A stretch of 48,437 nucleotides of DNA from an uncultured Pirellulaceae bacterium (GCA_937941455.1 CALDHM010000035.1:1-48437), one strand, 5' to 3'. Counted from the stretch's first letter, positions 27,465-38,427 are shown. Numbers and translations are program-made. Notes: a model not told the origin generated them from the sequence alone.

Positions 27465-27734
27465 CTATTCGATAATGTCGCCGCGAATCAAAAAGCGGCA
27501 GTAAGCTACCGTTGACGTGAACCCAAACATCGCGAAGAGCAGCGCAGATTCGAAATAGGCGGTCGTTTTCTGGCTAATCCCATACAGAATGATCAGGGCG
27601 ATCGTGTTGATCACCATCGTGTCGGCTGCGAGAATGCGATCGACCGCCGTGGGGCCACGGACCAGTCGAATCATGTTCAACAACAGGGCGAGACTCAAGC
27701 CGGCGAAACCAATCGGAATGACAATCGCAATCAT
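27465..27734 (-). CDS. mrpF: Mrp cation/proton antiporter subunit F
   Basis: 89 residues from ATG 27734; a much longer open frame extends upstream to 28211, but it runs through mrpE in another frame and is not coding. Three membrane helices. LVRGPTAVDRILAADTMVIN (about 24-43) is the subunit F signature. The start overlaps the mrpE stop by four bases (ATGA), so translation is coupled. Stop is 12 bp from mrpG. Confidence 0.95.
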   Translation of the reverse strand: MIAIVIPIGFAGLSLALLLNMIRLVRGPTAVDRILAADTMVINTIALIILYGISQKTTAYFESALLFAMFGFTSTVAYCRFLIRGDIIE

Positions 27735-28261
27735 CGAAAAATCCTCAACAGGCGTGCTTCGTAGCGAGTTTTGATCCGGCGAATGATCTCCTCGATATCT
27801 CGCGCATCCAAACAATGGACCAGCATACTGCGACCGTCGGCCGACAGATCGCAACTGACCGTGCCGGGCGTCAAGGTCACGGTCCCAGCCAGTACGGCAA
27901 TTCCCTCGCGAGACCGCAAATCGAGAGGAACAGTGATCCATTGGGGCCGCAAGTCGCGCGGCGATTCGAACAAGATCAACCAGGCGACTTCGATGTTCGC
28001 CACCAAAACATCCCACAAGACCACCAGGGCGTAAATCAACACATTTCCGTAAGAGGCAATCTTGGGAGTCGTATCCCAGATGCTCTGGGTCAACAAGGGA
28101 ATCGCCAAGCCGAGGCATGTACCCAACAGCCAGCCGCCTGGGCTGAAATTGTTCGCCATGGCGACCCACAACAAGATCATCACGCCCGTCAACGATGGAT
28201 GAGGTATCCACCGTTGGCGAAACGGTAATTTCGGCGACGCGATTTCGCTCGGCTTAGTCAT
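27731..28261 (-). CDS. mrpE: Mrp cation/proton antiporter subunit E
   Basis: 176 residues. Two helices at the start (about 24-62), one at about 74-95, then a cytoplasmic domain. ITVPLDLRSREGIAVLAGTVTLTPGTVSCD (about 108-138) is the typical MrpE block; it ends with a basic helix. The start overlaps mrpD by 8 bp and the stop overlaps mrpF by 4 bp. Confidence 0.94.
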   Translation of the reverse strand: MTKPSEIASPKLPFRQRWIPHPSLTGVMILLWVAMANNFSPGGWLLGTCLGLAIPLLTQSIWDTTPKIASYGNVLIYALVVLWDVLVANIEVAWLILFESPRDLRPQWITVPLDLRSREGIAVLAGTVTLTPGTVSCDLSADGRSMLVHCLDARDIEEIIRRIKTRYEARLLRIFR

Positions 28262-29756
28262 GGGGCAGGACCCTCCCGCTCAATAACTGCTCCGTGGTGA
28301 TTCGCAAATTTTCGGTGATCACACCCGCAAATATGGCCATCATCGCCAACACAGCCACAAGAATTCCGATGGCGATGAAGGTCATCACCGTGTGGATTCG
28401 TCCGCCTTCCGGTGGGCCCGAATCGACGTCCAGCAACGGCGTCTTCCAAAACAAAACGCTGCCGGCACGGGCGAAGCCGACCAGCCCAAGCAGCGAAGTT
28501 CCCAAGATGGTTGACCAGGACGCGGCGTGCCACGGCGAGTCCTTGAACGAATCGAGCACGAGTAGTTTTCCCACGAAGCCCGACAACGGGGGCATCCCGA
28601 CCACCGCGATCGCCGCCACTAAAAACCCGGCTCCCAGCAAGCCATGCCGAACGAACGGCCGAGAACTCGACAAAGCATCGCCGACGTCGTGGCGGCGGCG
28701 AATCACTCCCTCCACGACGAAAAACAAACATGCCCCCGCGATTGTCGAATGGACCAAATAGAACAGCCCCGCACCGATCCGCTCGGGCTCGAAACCGGCG
28801 ACACACATCGCCAACACGCCCCCCGAAGACAACATTGCGAAACTCGCCATTGCCCCCAAGCCTCGCGCCGCCACGACACCCAGAGCACCGAGCACGACCG
28901 TTACGATACCAGCGGGGAATACCCACGACAGTGCCCAAGGAGAAAAACAAGCTTCATTACCCGCCAGAACACTGGCGTAGAACCGCAATAGCGAATAAAT
29001 CCCGACCTTGGTCGTCACGCCAAACAAGGCCACAATGACCGGGGCCGACCTCGAATAGGTCGCAGGCAACCAAAAGTGAAACGGGAAGACGGCTGACTTC
29101 AGCGCAAACACCGTAACGACAACGGCGATGCCACAGCTCAACAATCCCCGCTGGGCCTCAGACACAGCGGGCAGCCGCTGTCCCAACTCACGTAGATTCA
29201 ATTCGCCGGTAACGGCATAGAGCAAGCCAATCCCGATGAGGAAGAGTGTCGAGCCGAGCAGGTTGATGGCCACGAATTGGAAACTTGCCGCCAGCCTTCC
29301 ACGCCCGCCGCCATGCGACGCCAGACCGTAAGCGGCGATTAGCATGACTTCGAAAAAGACGAACAAGTTGAACAGATCGCCAGCGATAAATGCACCGTTG
29401 AGCCCCAGCATCTGCAAAAGCAGCAGCGGATGAAAATGACGCCCTTGTTCATCCTGGTTGTCGATCGAAACCAACGCCACCAAAAGGCCGATGACGGCCG
29501 CCATCAACAACATCGTCGCGGCAAGGCGGTCCAGCACGAGGACAATGCCATACGGCTCCGGCCAATTTCCCAACTCGTAGCGGACGATTTCGCCGCCGAA
29601 CGCTTGCACCGCCAACACGATCGCTACCAACAACTGCAACACCATCCCGCCGACCGAAAATACACGGGACAAGACTTCGTCATAGCGCCCCGTCAAAATC
29701 AGCAGTGGGGCCACGACGGCAGGAATCAACAAGGGGAACATGATCCAGTGATTCAT
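28254..29756 (-). CDS. mrpD: Mrp cation/proton antiporter subunit D
   Basis: 500 residues, about 14 membrane helices; a homologue of the proton-pumping NuoL/M/N subunits of complex I. The conserved helix block with key lysine is [28 protein letters not shown] (about 218-245), and the glutamate in helix 5 is in LFVFFEVMLIAAYGL (about 130-145). Both are needed for proton transport in relatives. The gene overlaps mrpC by 4 bp and mrpE by 8 bp. Confidence 0.95.
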   Translation of the reverse strand: MNHWIMFPLLIPAVVAPLLILTGRYDEVLSRVFSVGGMVLQLLVAIVLAVQAFGGEIVRYELGNWPEPYGIVLVLDRLAATMLLMAAVIGLLVALVSIDNQDEQGRHFHPLLLLQMLGLNGAFIAGDLFNLFVFFEVMLIAAYGLASHGGGRGRLAASFQFVAINLLGSTLFLIGIGLLYAVTGELNLRELGQRLPAVSEAQRGLLSCGIAVVVTVFALKSAVFPFHFWLPATYSRSAPVIVALFGVTTKVGIYSLLRFYASVLAGNEACFSPWALSWVFPAGIVTVVLGALGVVAARGLGAMASFAMLSSGGVLAMCVAGFEPERIGAGLFYLVHSTIAGACLFFVVEGVIRRRHDVGDALSSSRPFVRHGLLGAGFLVAAIAVVGMPPLSGFVGKLLVLDSFKDSPWHAASWSTILGTSLLGLVGFARAGSVLFWKTPLLDVDSGPPEGGRIHTVMTFIAIGILVAVLAMMAIFAGVITENLRITTEQLLSGRVLPHD

Positions 29757-30103
29757 GATTCGGCCGAATCCTTTTCTGTCGTCCCCGCCAAATCGACGCG
29801 ATCGGTAGCGGCCTCCAAGAACGCGCGTAGGGCCAGGGTCACGATCACCGCTGTTGTACCAAACGAAATGACAATCGCCGTCAAGACGAGGGCTTGCGGC
29901 ACGGGATCGGTGTAGCCGTTCCCGCCAACTTGAATGACCGGCGGCCGATTCACCGCCAATCGCCCCATCGAAAACAAAAACAAATTCACAGCATAGGTCA
30001 GCATCATCGTTCCCAGAATGACGGGAAACGATCGCTTCCGCAGCAGCAGGTAAACTCCGGTTGCGGTCATCAGGCCTACGGCCAAGGCGACGAGCAATTC
30101 CAT
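29753..30103 (-). CDS. mrpC: Mrp cation/proton antiporter subunit C
   Basis: 116 residues; NuoK-like subunit with three membrane helices (about 3-22, 28-47 and 71-95). GNGYTDPVPQALVLTAIVIS (about 61-80) is the family signature. GGAG lies in the 15 bp before the ATG, within the end of mrpA, which stops 3 bp upstream. The last bases overlap mrpD. Confidence 0.94.
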   Translation of the reverse strand: MELLVALAVGLMTATGVYLLLRKRSFPVILGTMMLTYAVNLFLFSMGRLAVNRPPVIQVGGNGYTDPVPQALVLTAIVISFGTTAVIVTLALRAFLEAATDRVDLAGTTEKDSAES

Positions 30104-30106
30104 ACG

Positions 30107-32944
30107 TTACTCTCCACGGTCCAACAATTTCGCAGCCTCCGCCGCCTTTTGCGCTGCCCGTTCGGCGCGGCGTCCCAATCGTGACAAATTCGCGAGCGCC
30201 AGCATGACGGCACCCACTACGGTCATCAAGACTCCAAGGTCGAATACTAAAGCACTCGAAATATCGAGCGAACCGAGATACGGCAAATCAAAATGCTCGT
30301 GGGCGTTCGTCAGGAAGGGGTAGCCCAGGATCATCGAGGCCACCCCGGTACCGGCGGCTAATAGAATGCCCCAGCCGATCCAAGAATGGTAATCGATCGA
30401 AATTCGTTCAGCCGCCCACTGATACCCGCTGACCATGTACTGCACGATCAGCGCGATGGTCACCACGAGGCCGGCCACAAAGCCTCCGCCAGGTTGATTG
30501 TGCCCGCGCAGAAACATGTAGACTCCGACCAGCAAGGCCAACGGAAGCAACGCCCGCGTGAACGAAATAAACATCGCCGGATGTTTTTCCGGAGAGCGCG
30601 GAATGTCGTGTTCCCAGTGGTCGAGCTTATCGGCCGCCGCCCCGTGCATCGCTCCGTCCAATAGAGCGTAAATGATCAGTGCCGAAATCGCCAGCACCAT
30701 GATTTCATTAAACGTATCGAAGCCGCGGAAGTCGACCAAGATGACATTCACGACATTCGACCCACCCCCGGCAGGTTTTGACTGTTCAATCAAATAATTC
30801 GCGAGATCCGTCGGGCCATCGCTTGAGAGCACCACCCAAGTCAGCGCGAACATCGCGGCCCCACATAGTCCCGCCAATGCGGCATCACGCCATCGCTGAA
30901 TCGGGCTCGCCTCAGCCACTGTTTCCTTCGGCAGGAAGTAGAGCGCCAGCAGAATCAAAATCAGGGTCACGACCTCGACCGAAATCTGCGTCAGCGCGAG
31001 GTCAGGAGCCGAAAAATAAATGAAGCCGATCGAGGTGATCAACCCCACGACATTCGCCATTAAAACACTCAGCAAGCGGCGGCGATGTAAAAGGATCGTC
31101 ATCAGGCAGGCCGCGGCCAAACAGGTGATCAGCAACAGCGCCAAAACATTGATCGGCAATAACTGGCGGTCTCCCGAGCGTAGGCCGGACGGCCAAACGC
31201 TGAGGCCTCCTAGCGCCAAGACGCCAACGAGGAACCAAGTCAAATAATTGGCCAGCGAACCGCCGTGGAACCGCTCCGTCACATGGCGGCTCACACTCAC
31301 GAGCTGCCATTCACAGGCCCGAAACACACGCTGGCCTTCGATCGCCAACCGCCGCTTGAGCAGCGACCGCCACCCGTCAAACGTGCCGGCCAAAATGCCC
31401 CCCCCTAAAATCGCGACCCCAGACAAGATCAAAGGCAAATTGACGCCGTGCCATAGCTTTAGATGAATCGTGGGCGCGTCACCGTTACCCATCGCGCCGC
31501 GCACGGCGGTCTGCAGGATCGGCTCGGCCAGCGGTTGGGCGAAAACGCCGAAGGCCAAGGCGGACACGACCAACAAGGCCGCGGGTCCGACCAGGCCCCA
31601 GCTGGGACCATGAGCCGTTTCCAGATCCGCACCCGGTTCCCCCAAAAACGCCCCGGCGAAAAAGCGAGCCGAATAGGCCACCGCAAATGTTCCTGCGATC
31701 GCCGCGATCGCCGTCAATAGGTGCGGTTGGCCCCACCAGGATACCTGCGAGACGGCTTCCAGCATCATCTCTTTTGAGAGGAAACCGCCCAGCGGTGGTA
31801 GGCCCGCGTTGGCCGCCAAACCGAGCAGCGCGATGGCGCCGGTGATCGGCAAGATGCGCCAGAGCCCCCCCAGATTCCTTAAATCGCGGCTGCCCGTTTC
31901 GTGATCGATGATGCCAACCGTCAAAAACAAAGCGCCTTTGAACGCCGCATGATTCAGCAAATGGAGCAACGTGGCAATCAATCCCGCTTCCGTCCCTAAC
32001 CCCAGCAGCATGGTCATCAATCCCAAATGGCTGATGGTGGAATATGCCAACAGTGCCTTGAGGTCGTCCTTGAACAGCGCCACGACCGATCCCAATAGAA
32101 ACGTCACCGCTCCCATACTGGCGATCGTGTAAAACCACCATTCGGTACCTGACAGAACAGGCCACAAGCGGGCCAACAAAAACACGCCCGCCTTGACCAT
32201 CGTGGCCGAATGCAAGTAGGCGGAAACCGGCGTCGGGGCCGCCATCGCTTGCGGCAACCAAAAATGGAATGGGAACTGAGCGCTTTTGGTAAAACAGCCG
32301 ACCGCGATCAGCAGCAGGGCCAGAGGGTAGCGGGACGATTGTTGAATCGCCTCGCGCCGCGCGGTCAACTCGCTGATGGTCATCGTACCAGCGATGTCCC
32401 CCAGCAGCAGCATGCCGGCGATCAGGGCGAGTCCCCCCCCTCCCGTAACGATCAGGGCCATCCGCGCCCCTTGCCTACCTTCGGTCAGGTGCCGCCAAAA
32501 GCCGATGAGCAAAAACGAGGCCAGGCTGGTCCCTTCCCAGAACACCAGGAGTGACAACAGGTTGTCAGCCAGGGCGATCCCCACCATCGAACCCTGAAAC
32601 AGCAGCAAGTACGTAAAAAATGCCCCGAGCGATTCATCCTTGCCCAAGTAGTGGTAGGCATAAATCACGATCAGCAGACCAATCCCGAGTATCAACCCGG
32701 CCATGAGCAGGCCGAGTCCATCGAGCCGCAACGCCAAGTCCATGCCGACCTGCGGGACCCACTGGTGCGAAACCGCAAACGCCTGTCCGGCAGAGATCAC
32801 CGGGGCGTGGCTGAGCAGCAACACCAAGGCCATCAGCGTACTCAAACCGGTCGCGATCGCGCAAGCTCGCCGGCCGGCGCGGGCGAGTAGCATCGGGAGC
32901 AACGCACCGAAAAATGGAATCGCAATGATCAGCATTAATCGCAT
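30107..32944 (-). CDS. mrpA: fused Mrp cation/proton antiporter subunits A and B
   Basis: 945 residues from ATG 32944; TTG 32962 adds six residues and is possible. The N-terminal ~770 residues form MrpA: NuoL-like, with [26 protein letters not shown] (about 222-247) and a helix-rich C-terminal part. From about residue 790 ([19 protein letters not shown]) the chain continues as Mrp[18 protein letters not shown] (about 815-830) is the MrpB hallmark. An A-B fusion is the arrangement of group 2 (Pha-type) Mrp operons; separate mrpB is absent here. This is the largest antiporter subunit and carries the proton path. It follows the esterase gene by about 80 bp. Confidence 0.94.
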   Translation of the reverse strand: MRLMLIIAIPFFGALLPMLLARAGRRACAIATGLSTLMALVLLLSHAPVISAGQAFAVSHQWVPQVGMDLALRLDGLGLLMAGLILGIGLLIVIYAYHYLGKDESLGAFFTYLLLFQGSMVGIALADNLLSLLVFWEGTSLASFLLIGFWRHLTEGRQGARMALIVTGGGGLALIAGMLLLGDIAGTMTISELTARREAIQQSSRYPLALLLIAVGCFTKSAQFPFHFWLPQAMAAPTPVSAYLHSATMVKAGVFLLARLWPVLSGTEWWFYTIASMGAVTFLLGSVVALFKDDLKALLAYSTISHLGLMTMLLGLGTEAGLIATLLHLLNHAAFKGALFLTVGIIDHETGSRDLRNLGGLWRILPITGAIALLGLAANAGLPPLGGFLSKEMMLEAVSQVSWWGQPHLLTAIAAIAGTFAVAYSARFFAGAFLGEPGADLETAHGPSWGLVGPAALLVVSALAFGVFAQPLAEPILQTAVRGAMGNGDAPTIHLKLWHGVNLPLILSGVAILGGGILAGTFDGWRSLLKRRLAIEGQRVFRACEWQLVSVSRHVTERFHGGSLANYLTWFLVGVLALGGLSVWPSGLRSGDRQLLPINVLALLLITCLAAACLMTILLHRRRLLSVLMANVVGLITSIGFIYFSAPDLALTQISVEVVTLILILLALYFLPKETVAEASPIQRWRDAALAGLCGAAMFALTWVVLSSDGPTDLANYLIEQSKPAGGGSNVVNVILVDFRGFDTFNEIMVLAISALIIYALLDGAMHGAAADKLDHWEHDIPRSPEKHPAMFISFTRALLPLALLVGVYMFLRGHNQPGGGFVAGLVVTIALIVQYMVSGYQWAAERISIDYHSWIGWGILLAAGTGVASMILGYPFLTNAHEHFDLPYLGSLDISSALVFDLGVLMTVVGAVMLALANLSRLGRRAERAAQKAAEAAKLLDRGE

Positions 32945-33021
32945 GCCGAAAATGTACTCCAACCGGGCGCGGTTTGCGACTGGTCCTGGGCCAAGTTCGG
33001 CCCCCGTCGATGCGAACTCGA

Positions 33022-34230
33022 CTAATGCCTAAACAGAAATTGCAGCGCCTCGCCGAAGCGTTCGGCCCAAGCGGCTTCGTGATGCCGTCCTCCCTCGATG
33101 GTCCGGACCCAAGCGGACGAACCATTCCTTTCAAGTACCGCCTGCAAGCGAACGATTCGCTCCACGTTAGCCCGGCGGACCGATTCATCGCGACCTTCAG
33201 CGGTCCCCATGTCGGCGTAGCAACGGACCGAGCGTAGCAACTCCGGTTCTTGATCCAGTCGCTTCAGCAGATGTTCGTCATCCCAAAACAACGACGGCGA
33301 CAGCGCCAAGCATCCGGAAAACACGTCCGGCCGCTCGCATACGGCATAGAGCGAAAACAGGCCTCCCAGCGACGATCCTCCGACCGCCGTTGCCTCGCGC
33401 TCCGTACGCGTGCGGTACCGCGAGTCGATGAATGGCTTGATTTCGTCGACTAGGCAACGCAGGTAATCGGCCGCCCGCCCACCGGCCTGAAATCGCGCAT
33501 CGATCGTCGGCGTGTATTCTGCGTTCCGCTGTGGCGTGTTCCAAACGCCGACGATGATCAACGGTGGCACTTTTTCGGTTTCGATCAATTGCGTCACCGT
33601 TTCGTCGATGCGCCATTCTTCGTCGAATGCGGCTGTGGAGCGGTCAAACAGGTTTTGTCCGTCCTGCAAGTAAAGCACCGGATAGGATTGATCGCTCTCC
33701 GAGTACTTAGGCGGCAGCCACACGGCGATCCGCCGAGAAGAATCGACGAATTTCGAGGGGAATTCATCGTGAAACTCAAGGGTTCCCAGCACGGTTCGAC
33801 TTGGACTGACAAGGTCAATCCAGGCGGCGATCGAAAACTCCGCCGTTTGCGGACTCGCCGAACCGATTTCCAGGCGACGATTGGCGATGTCACGGCCTTG
33901 CGCATCGGATTCCACGGTTTGCCAGGAACCGCGAGTGAACTTGAACTCCAGTTTTGTGCCAGCGGGCAAACGGAGCGTCGTTGCATAGCGCCCCCGGTCG
34001 TCTCGCGTCAATTTCACCCCGTCCGGTCGCCAGCGTCCTATCTCGAGTTGGTCGCCGGCGAGGAACAACTCGTCGCCTGCGGGGAACGACTCCGGCACTT
34101 GAACAGCGATTATCACTTCGATCGTCTCGGTCTGCCGCGCCTGCGTCGTCGCGGCCTGCCACGCCACGAACAGAAACACCGCGAGCGTCAACCGGCGGCA
34201 CCATTCTCGCCATACCCTCGGACAGGACAT
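33022..34230 (-). CDS. secreted esterase (EstD/enterochelin-esterase-like) with N-terminal CBM20-like domain
   Basis: 402 residues from ATG 34230. The start is set by AAGGAG at 34241-34246 and by the signal peptide that follows ([21 protein letters not shown], shown only in part: hydrophobic 14-26). Residues about 34-122 form a starch-binding-like domain (LGxW-type [11 protein letters not shown], then [14 protein letters not shown] and NRRL). A PF00756-type esterase domain follows (about 150-395): the nucleophile elbow is G-x-S-x-G around Ser287 (AVGGSSLGG), and a late histidine lies in [23 protein letters not shown] (about 183-196) and LIIVGVWNT are typical. It probably hydrolyses acetyl or feruloyl esters on polysaccharides outside the cytoplasm. 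It sits between purB (19 bp) and mrpA. Confidence 0.85.
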   Translation of the reverse strand: MSCPRVWREWCRRLTLAVFLFVAWQAATTQARQTETIEVIIAVQVPESFPAGDELFLAGDQLEIGRWRPDGVKLTRDDRGRYATTLRLPAGTKLEFKFTRGSWQTVESDAQGRDIANRRLEIGSASPQTAEFSIAAWIDLVSPSRTVLGTLEFHDEFPSKFVDSSRRIAVWLPPKYSESDQSYPVLYLQDGQNLFDRSTAAFDEEWRIDETVTQLIETEKVPPLIIVGVWNTPQRNAEYTPTIDARFQAGGRAADYLRCLVDEIKPFIDSRYRTRTEREATAVGGSSLGGLFSLYAVCERPDVFSGCLALSPSLFWDDEHLLKRLDQEPELLRSVRCYADMGTAEGRDESVRRANVERIVRLQAVLERNGSSAWVRTIEGGRHHEAAWAERFGEALQFLFRH

Positions 34231-34249
34231 CACAAGATTGCTCCTTAAT

Positions 34250-35677
34250 TCAAACGCGCAACGGATCAGCCGGACGAATTCGCGAGGCGAAACGCCGCTC
34301 GATCGGCGCGACGTATTCGGCGTTGAACTCGACGACTTGCTCTGCCGCCCGCCCGACGAACAGACGCGGGTCGGTCTCGCGGGCGAAGTCGACCCGCGCG
34401 AAGTGCGGGTCGGCTCGCAAGCGGTCCAGCAAATCATTGGGGCGCCCATGGACCTTGACTTGCTCCGCGGCGGCCTGACTGTGCTGGCGGATGACTTCGT
34501 GCAGATGCTGGCGATCACCCCCCGCCTCGACCGCGGCCATCAGCAAATTTTCGGTCGCCATGAAGGGCAACTCCTCGGCCAAGTTCTTGGTGACGACATT
34601 GGGATAAACCACCAGACCCGACACGACGTTCTCGAGCAGAATCAGGATCGCGTCCGTCGCCAAACAAGCTTGCGGCAAGGTCAAGCGGCGATTGGCACTG
34701 TCATCGAGAGTTCGCTCCAGCCATTGCGTTGCGAAAGTATTCGCGGCCGACGACTGCAGGCTGATCACGAAGCGGGCCAAGCCACAGATCCGCTCGCTGC
34801 GCATCGGGTTTCGCTTGTAAGCCATCGCCGAGGAACCAATCTGATTTTTCTCGAAGGGCTCTTCGATCTCTTTGCGATGAGCCAGGATCCGCAGGTCGGT
34901 CGCCAACTTGTGGGCCGATTGGGCGATGCCCGACAAAACGTCGAGCAATTGCGCGTCGACCTTGCGCGAGTAAGTTTGCCCGGTGACCGGATAGGAACCG
35001 GGAAAACCGATTTCGCGAGCCACTGCTTCATCGAGCCGCTTGACCTTTTCATGGTCGCCACCGAACAACTTCAAAAAGCTGGCCTGCGTTCCGGTCGTGC
35101 CCTTGACGCCACGCGCTCGCAAGTCGCCGCGAAGCCGTTCAGCGGCTTGGAGGTCGACCAGCAGATCGTAATTCCATAGGCAGGCTCGTTTACCGATGGT
35201 TGTGGGCTGCGCCGGTTGTAGGTGGGTAAAGGCCAGGCAGGGAACCGCGCGCTGCGCGTCGGCGAACCGACCAAGGGCCAAGATCACCTGGGCCAAGCGT
35301 TGGATCAGCAAGTCCAGACTGTCCCGGATCAGAATCAGATCGGTGTTGTCGGTTACAAAACAACTCGTCGCCCCCAAATGGATGATCGGGCGAGCCTGCG
35401 GGCATTGTTCGCCAAAGGCGTGAACGTGAGCCATCACGTCGTGCCGCAATTCCTTTTCCAACTCAGCAGCACGACGAAAATCAATGCTATCAAGCTGTTG
35501 CGACATTTCATCGATTTGTTCTGCGGAGATATCGAGCCCGAGAGCTCGCTGACACCGCGCGAGGACAACCCACAGGCGACGCCAAGTCGTAAACTTTCGC
35601 CTTGGGCTCCACAATTGGCTCATCTCCGGCGAAGCATACCGAGCAATCAACGGGTTGTCGTAGGTGTCGAAATCCAT
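34250..35677 (-). CDS. purB: adenylosuccinate lyase
   Basis: 475 residues. It catalyses two purine steps: cleavage of SAICAR to AICAR, and of adenylosuccinate to AMP. The fumarase/aspartase superfamily signature [15 protein letters not shown] (about 285-299) is present, together with [14 protein letters not shown] (about 99-112) and the [14 protein letters not shown] block (about 149-162, containing the acid/base histidine). PITGQ-type substrate loop is [12 protein letters not shown]. Overall it resembles the animal-type ADSL branch more than short bacterial PurB. Cytoplasmic homotetramer. It heads a leftward run with the esterase and Mrp genes; purC lies 9 kb away. Confidence 0.96.
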   Translation of the reverse strand: MDFDTYDNPLIARYASPEMSQLWSPRRKFTTWRRLWVVLARCQRALGLDISAEQIDEMSQQLDSIDFRRAAELEKELRHDVMAHVHAFGEQCPQARPIIHLGATSCFVTDNTDLILIRDSLDLLIQRLAQVILALGRFADAQRAVPCLAFTHLQPAQPTTIGKRACLWNYDLLVDLQAAERLRGDLRARGVKGTTGTQASFLKLFGGDHEKVKRLDEAVAREIGFPGSYPVTGQTYSRKVDAQLLDVLSGIAQSAHKLATDLRILAHRKEIEEPFEKNQIGSSAMAYKRNPMRSERICGLARFVISLQSSAANTFATQWLERTLDDSANRRLTLPQACLATDAILILLENVVSGLVVYPNVVTKNLAEELPFMATENLLMAAVEAGGDRQHLHEVIRQHSQAAAEQVKVHGRPNDLLDRLRADPHFARVDFARETDPRLFVGRAAEQVVEFNAEYVAPIERRFASRIRPADPLRV

Positions 35678-36050
35678 GGAATCTGTTTGAGCTTTCTGTC
35701 GAATCTTGATACATTACGGGACAGTTGACGGTTCCGAGCGACGAAGCTCGCGCGGCGACTCGTCAACGGTCAGGGGACAACTCTCCATTCTGTTCGGGAT
35801 GCCTGCAACTGAATAGGGTCGGAGCCGCCAGCAACGCCCGAAGCTACCCCCCGCAAAATCGAACAGATTCAGACTAGCCTACGCAAGCCGAGAAGTTTCA
35901 CTGGGCAACACAGTTTACCAGGTTGCAAAAGTAGACAGCGAGTCGGCCCAAATCGGGGTTGAACTCGGTTTGTGAAAAAACAATGTTCGCGGAATTTTCG
36001 ATAGAATAACGTACGACTCTAGGACTTATGGGCTCACCAAAGGACGTTCA
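35678..36050. other. divergent intergenic region
   Basis: 372 bp between purB and the large secreted protein gene. A TAGAAT at 36002-36007 could be a -10 box for the rightward gene, but no matching -35 is clear. Confidence 0.3.
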
Positions 36051-38219
36051 GTGAAAAGATCTGTCATTTGTTTGATCGCAGTCTTTGCAGCGATTTGCGG
36101 AAATGTCGTCATTGCGTATGGGCAGAACAATCCATTTCGCAATGCCGGCTCGACGACAGAAAATCGCGCTGTTCAACCCGCGAACGCAGCGGCGGTCGGC
36201 CAAAACGCGACCAGCGCTCCCGAACCAAGCCCGCTGCAACCGGTTCCGACCGGCACGGGCCGCGGCAAACGGCCCAGTTCAGAAAGTTTGCTTCCTCCGT
36301 CAACGAAGGCCTGGATCAGCATCCCCAACGCAAACAGCGTCGCGGAAAAATTCGACAAGACAAACCTTGGCAAACTCGCAGCTCTCCCAGAACTGAGTGA
36401 GTTCAGCGCGGAATTGAAAAAGCGGTTCAACCAATTCATTGATGAGAGAAATTTCCGACTGGGTATCACTTGGAACGATGTGAAGGAGGTGCGGACGGGC
36501 GAAGTCGCGGTGGCCGGCGTCTTCGAAATGGTCGCTCCCGAGGCCGCTAACAAAAGTGCTCTTGGTACCCATGGCATTGTCTTGCTGGTCGATGTGGCCG
36601 GCAACGAACCAGCTGCCAATGAGTTGCTCAAAAAGGTTTCCGCGGAATTGCAATCCTTCGGGGCGACTAAGGAAAAAGGCGAAAATCTGTTGGGCTTCGA
36701 AATCAATCGCTGGAAAGTCCCACGGCGCAAGGACCCGAATCTCAAATTCGACACCTACCAAACCATCGCCGATGGTTGGCTTGTGGCTACCGACAATCCT
36801 TCAGTGCTGCGTGAAGTACTGCTGCGGATCAAAAACGATGCCAATGCAACCACGTATCGTTCGTTGATTGACAACGAATCGTTCGCCGCCATCCAGGAGC
36901 GTTGCCGAATGGCGGATTTCGTACCCGAAGTCCGCTGGTTCATTGAGCCGTTTGGGTATGTTGACCTCGCACAGGCGATCCGCGAACAAGAATCGATCTT
37001 GCGCAAACGCAAACACGATTACGCGGGAAAACTTCGGCAAAACGGCTTCGACGCTTTGCGGGGCATCGGCGGAATGCTCGCGATCAACGAGGGAGATTTT
37101 GATCTCGCCTATCGCGTGTTCGCTTACACCGCAGGGACGCAGAACGTCAGCGAGAGTCGTCGGCGGGCCCTCGAAATACTGGACTTGCGGAATACCAGCC
37201 AAGACCAACTTCAACCCAACCGCTTCGTTTCGTCAGAATACAGCCACATTGCCGTGACTTGGAATATGCTCAAGGCATATGACAATATCGGCCCCCTGGT
37301 TGATGCCTTCGGTGGCGAGGATTTTTTCACGTCTTTCGAGAAAAGCTTTATCGATGACATCGGCGTCAACCTCCGTAGTTTGATTGCACGTCTCGGTTCG
37401 AAAATCGGAGTCGTTTCAAGCGCGAGGTTTACCTCCCAGGATTCACTGGAGGACACCGAACGCATGGCGATCGTGGTTCCGCTGACCGGAGGTGCGGATG
37501 ACCATCGCAAATTCCTGGCCGAGATCCAGAAGTTGCTGAAAATCGGCAAGCCGCAGACCACGGCCTCCGGGCTTGTTTATCTGGAGGATAGCCGAGATGC
37601 CGAAGATCCCGTCGAGGAACAAGACTTGCGCAACTTGAAGCTCGATCGCTTCAAGCAGTTCGAAGAGCCGACGAATGAGAAAAAAGAAGACGAACAAGAA
37701 GGGGTAGACTTCAAAGTTTTCAAGCGCCGCTTTTTTGCCATCGTCGACGGGCAGTTCGTTATCGCCAGCCATTTAGACATTCTTGAGGGTTTCACTGCTG
37801 AGAAAGTCAGCCAGCAATTGGTCGAGAACGCTGATTTCCTCTATACTCAAGCGGCCATCGACCAATACGTCGACCCAAAACGAGTGTCGCTGCGAGGATT
37901 CGGACGGTTGGATCGGCAGCTCAAGACGAATTACGATGCGTTTCGCAGCAACAAAATGGGACAAAGTCAAACGTCTCTGGCTCGGCTGCTGAACCGCTTG
38001 TTGAGCGTCGATTCGGAGGACCCTAACTACGTGCGACAACAACGAATCGATGGTCATAGCCTCCCCGAAAACTTCGACGGCTTGATTGCTCCCTACCTCG
38101 GTTTCAGTGGCATGGCGCTGGAATCGCAAGACGACGGCTGGCTGATGACCGGGGGAATCTTAAAAAAAAAGGGAATGAGTGAGGTCGTCCGCAAACAAGA
38201 AGAAAAGGAACGCCGCTGA
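36051..38219 (+). CDS. large secreted protein of unknown function
   Basis: 722 residues from GTG 36051, with AAGGA seven bases ahead. A signal peptide is visible (MKRSVICLIAVFAAICGNVV, cut near AYGQ), followed by a Pro/Ser/Ala-rich linker to about residue 80. The body alternates helices and strands; recurring phrases such as WISIPNANSVAEKFDKTNLG, VAVAGVFEM, GWLVATDNPSVLREVL and FAIVDGQFVIASHLDILEG suggest two related halves of a DUF3352-like fold in which exported proteins report 'value, then compare'. That is only a resemblance. The C-terminus is highly charged (KKKGMSEVVRKQEEKERR). No catalytic motif is recognised. Single gene. Confidence 0.7.
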   Translation: MKRSVICLIAVFAAICGNVVIAYGQNNPFRNAGSTTENRAVQPANAAAVGQNATSAPEPSPLQPVPTGTGRGKRPSSESLLPPSTKAWISIPNANSVAEKFDKTNLGKLAALPELSEFSAELKKRFNQFIDERNFRLGITWNDVKEVRTGEVAVAGVFEMVAPEAANKSALGTHGIVLLVDVAGNEPAANELLKKVSAELQSFGATKEKGENLLGFEINRWKVPRRKDPNLKFDTYQTIADGWLVATDNPSVLREVLLRIKNDANATTYRSLIDNESFAAIQERCRMADFVPEVRWFIEPFGYVDLAQAIREQESILRKRKHDYAGKLRQNGFDALRGIGGMLAINEGDFDLAYRVFAYTAGTQNVSESRRRALEILDLRNTSQDQLQPNRFVSSEYSHIAVTWNMLKAYDNIGPLVDAFGGEDFFTSFEKSFIDDIGVNLRSLIARLGSKIGVVSSARFTSQDSLEDTERMAIVVPLTGGADDHRKFLAEIQKLLKIGKPQTTASGLVYLEDSRDAEDPVEEQDLRNLKLDRFKQFEEPTNEKKEDEQEGVDFKVFKRRFFAIVDGQFVIASHLDILEGFTAEKVSQQLVENADFLYTQAAIDQYVDPKRVSLRGFGRLDRQLKTNYDAFRSNKMGQSQTSLARLLNRLLSVDSEDPNYVRQQRIDGHSLPENFDGLIAPYLGFSGMALESQDDGWLMTGGILKKKGMSEVVRKQEEKERR

Positions 38220-38335
38220 CCCAGGCAGCGTGACTACATCTCGACGCTGCGCTTGCCTCGGCAGACTCGGTCAGAAAGCCCCGCTACAGACTTGGCCCTG
38301 CAGGACTTGGTTTTGTCCCTAATCCATCAGCCGGA

Positions 38336-38360
38336 ACGCGCAAGCTTGCGGTTTTTTCAA
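38336..38360 (+). terminator. weak hairpin plus T run
   Basis: AACGCGCAAGCTTGCGGTT forms a short stem with one bulged G, directly followed by TTTTTT. It lies about 120 bp after the stop of the secreted-protein gene and could end its transcript. Confidence 0.35.
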
Positions 38361-38376
38361 AACGATTGGCCAGAAG

Positions 38377-38427
38377 GCACTAGCGTCCGGTTTTCGTGAG
38401 ACCCGCGGGCTTGCGCCCCGCGGCTGA
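38377..38427. repeat. dispersed palindromic repeat, copy 1
   Basis: A 23-bp block (38377-38399) is identical to 39494-39516, followed by a GC hairpin (CCGCGGGCTTGCGCCCCGCGG). The second copy keeps the hairpin with several changes. The copies flank the zinc-ribbon gene. Confidence 0.8.

Noticed and set aside
27735-28211. N-terminal extension of mrpF
   Set aside because: Lies in another frame of mrpE; the MrpF family starts at ATG 27734 and is 89 residues long.
34231-34518. N-terminal extension of the esterase
   Set aside because: Overlaps purB and lacks protein-like composition; the signal peptide and AAGGAG fix the start at 34230.
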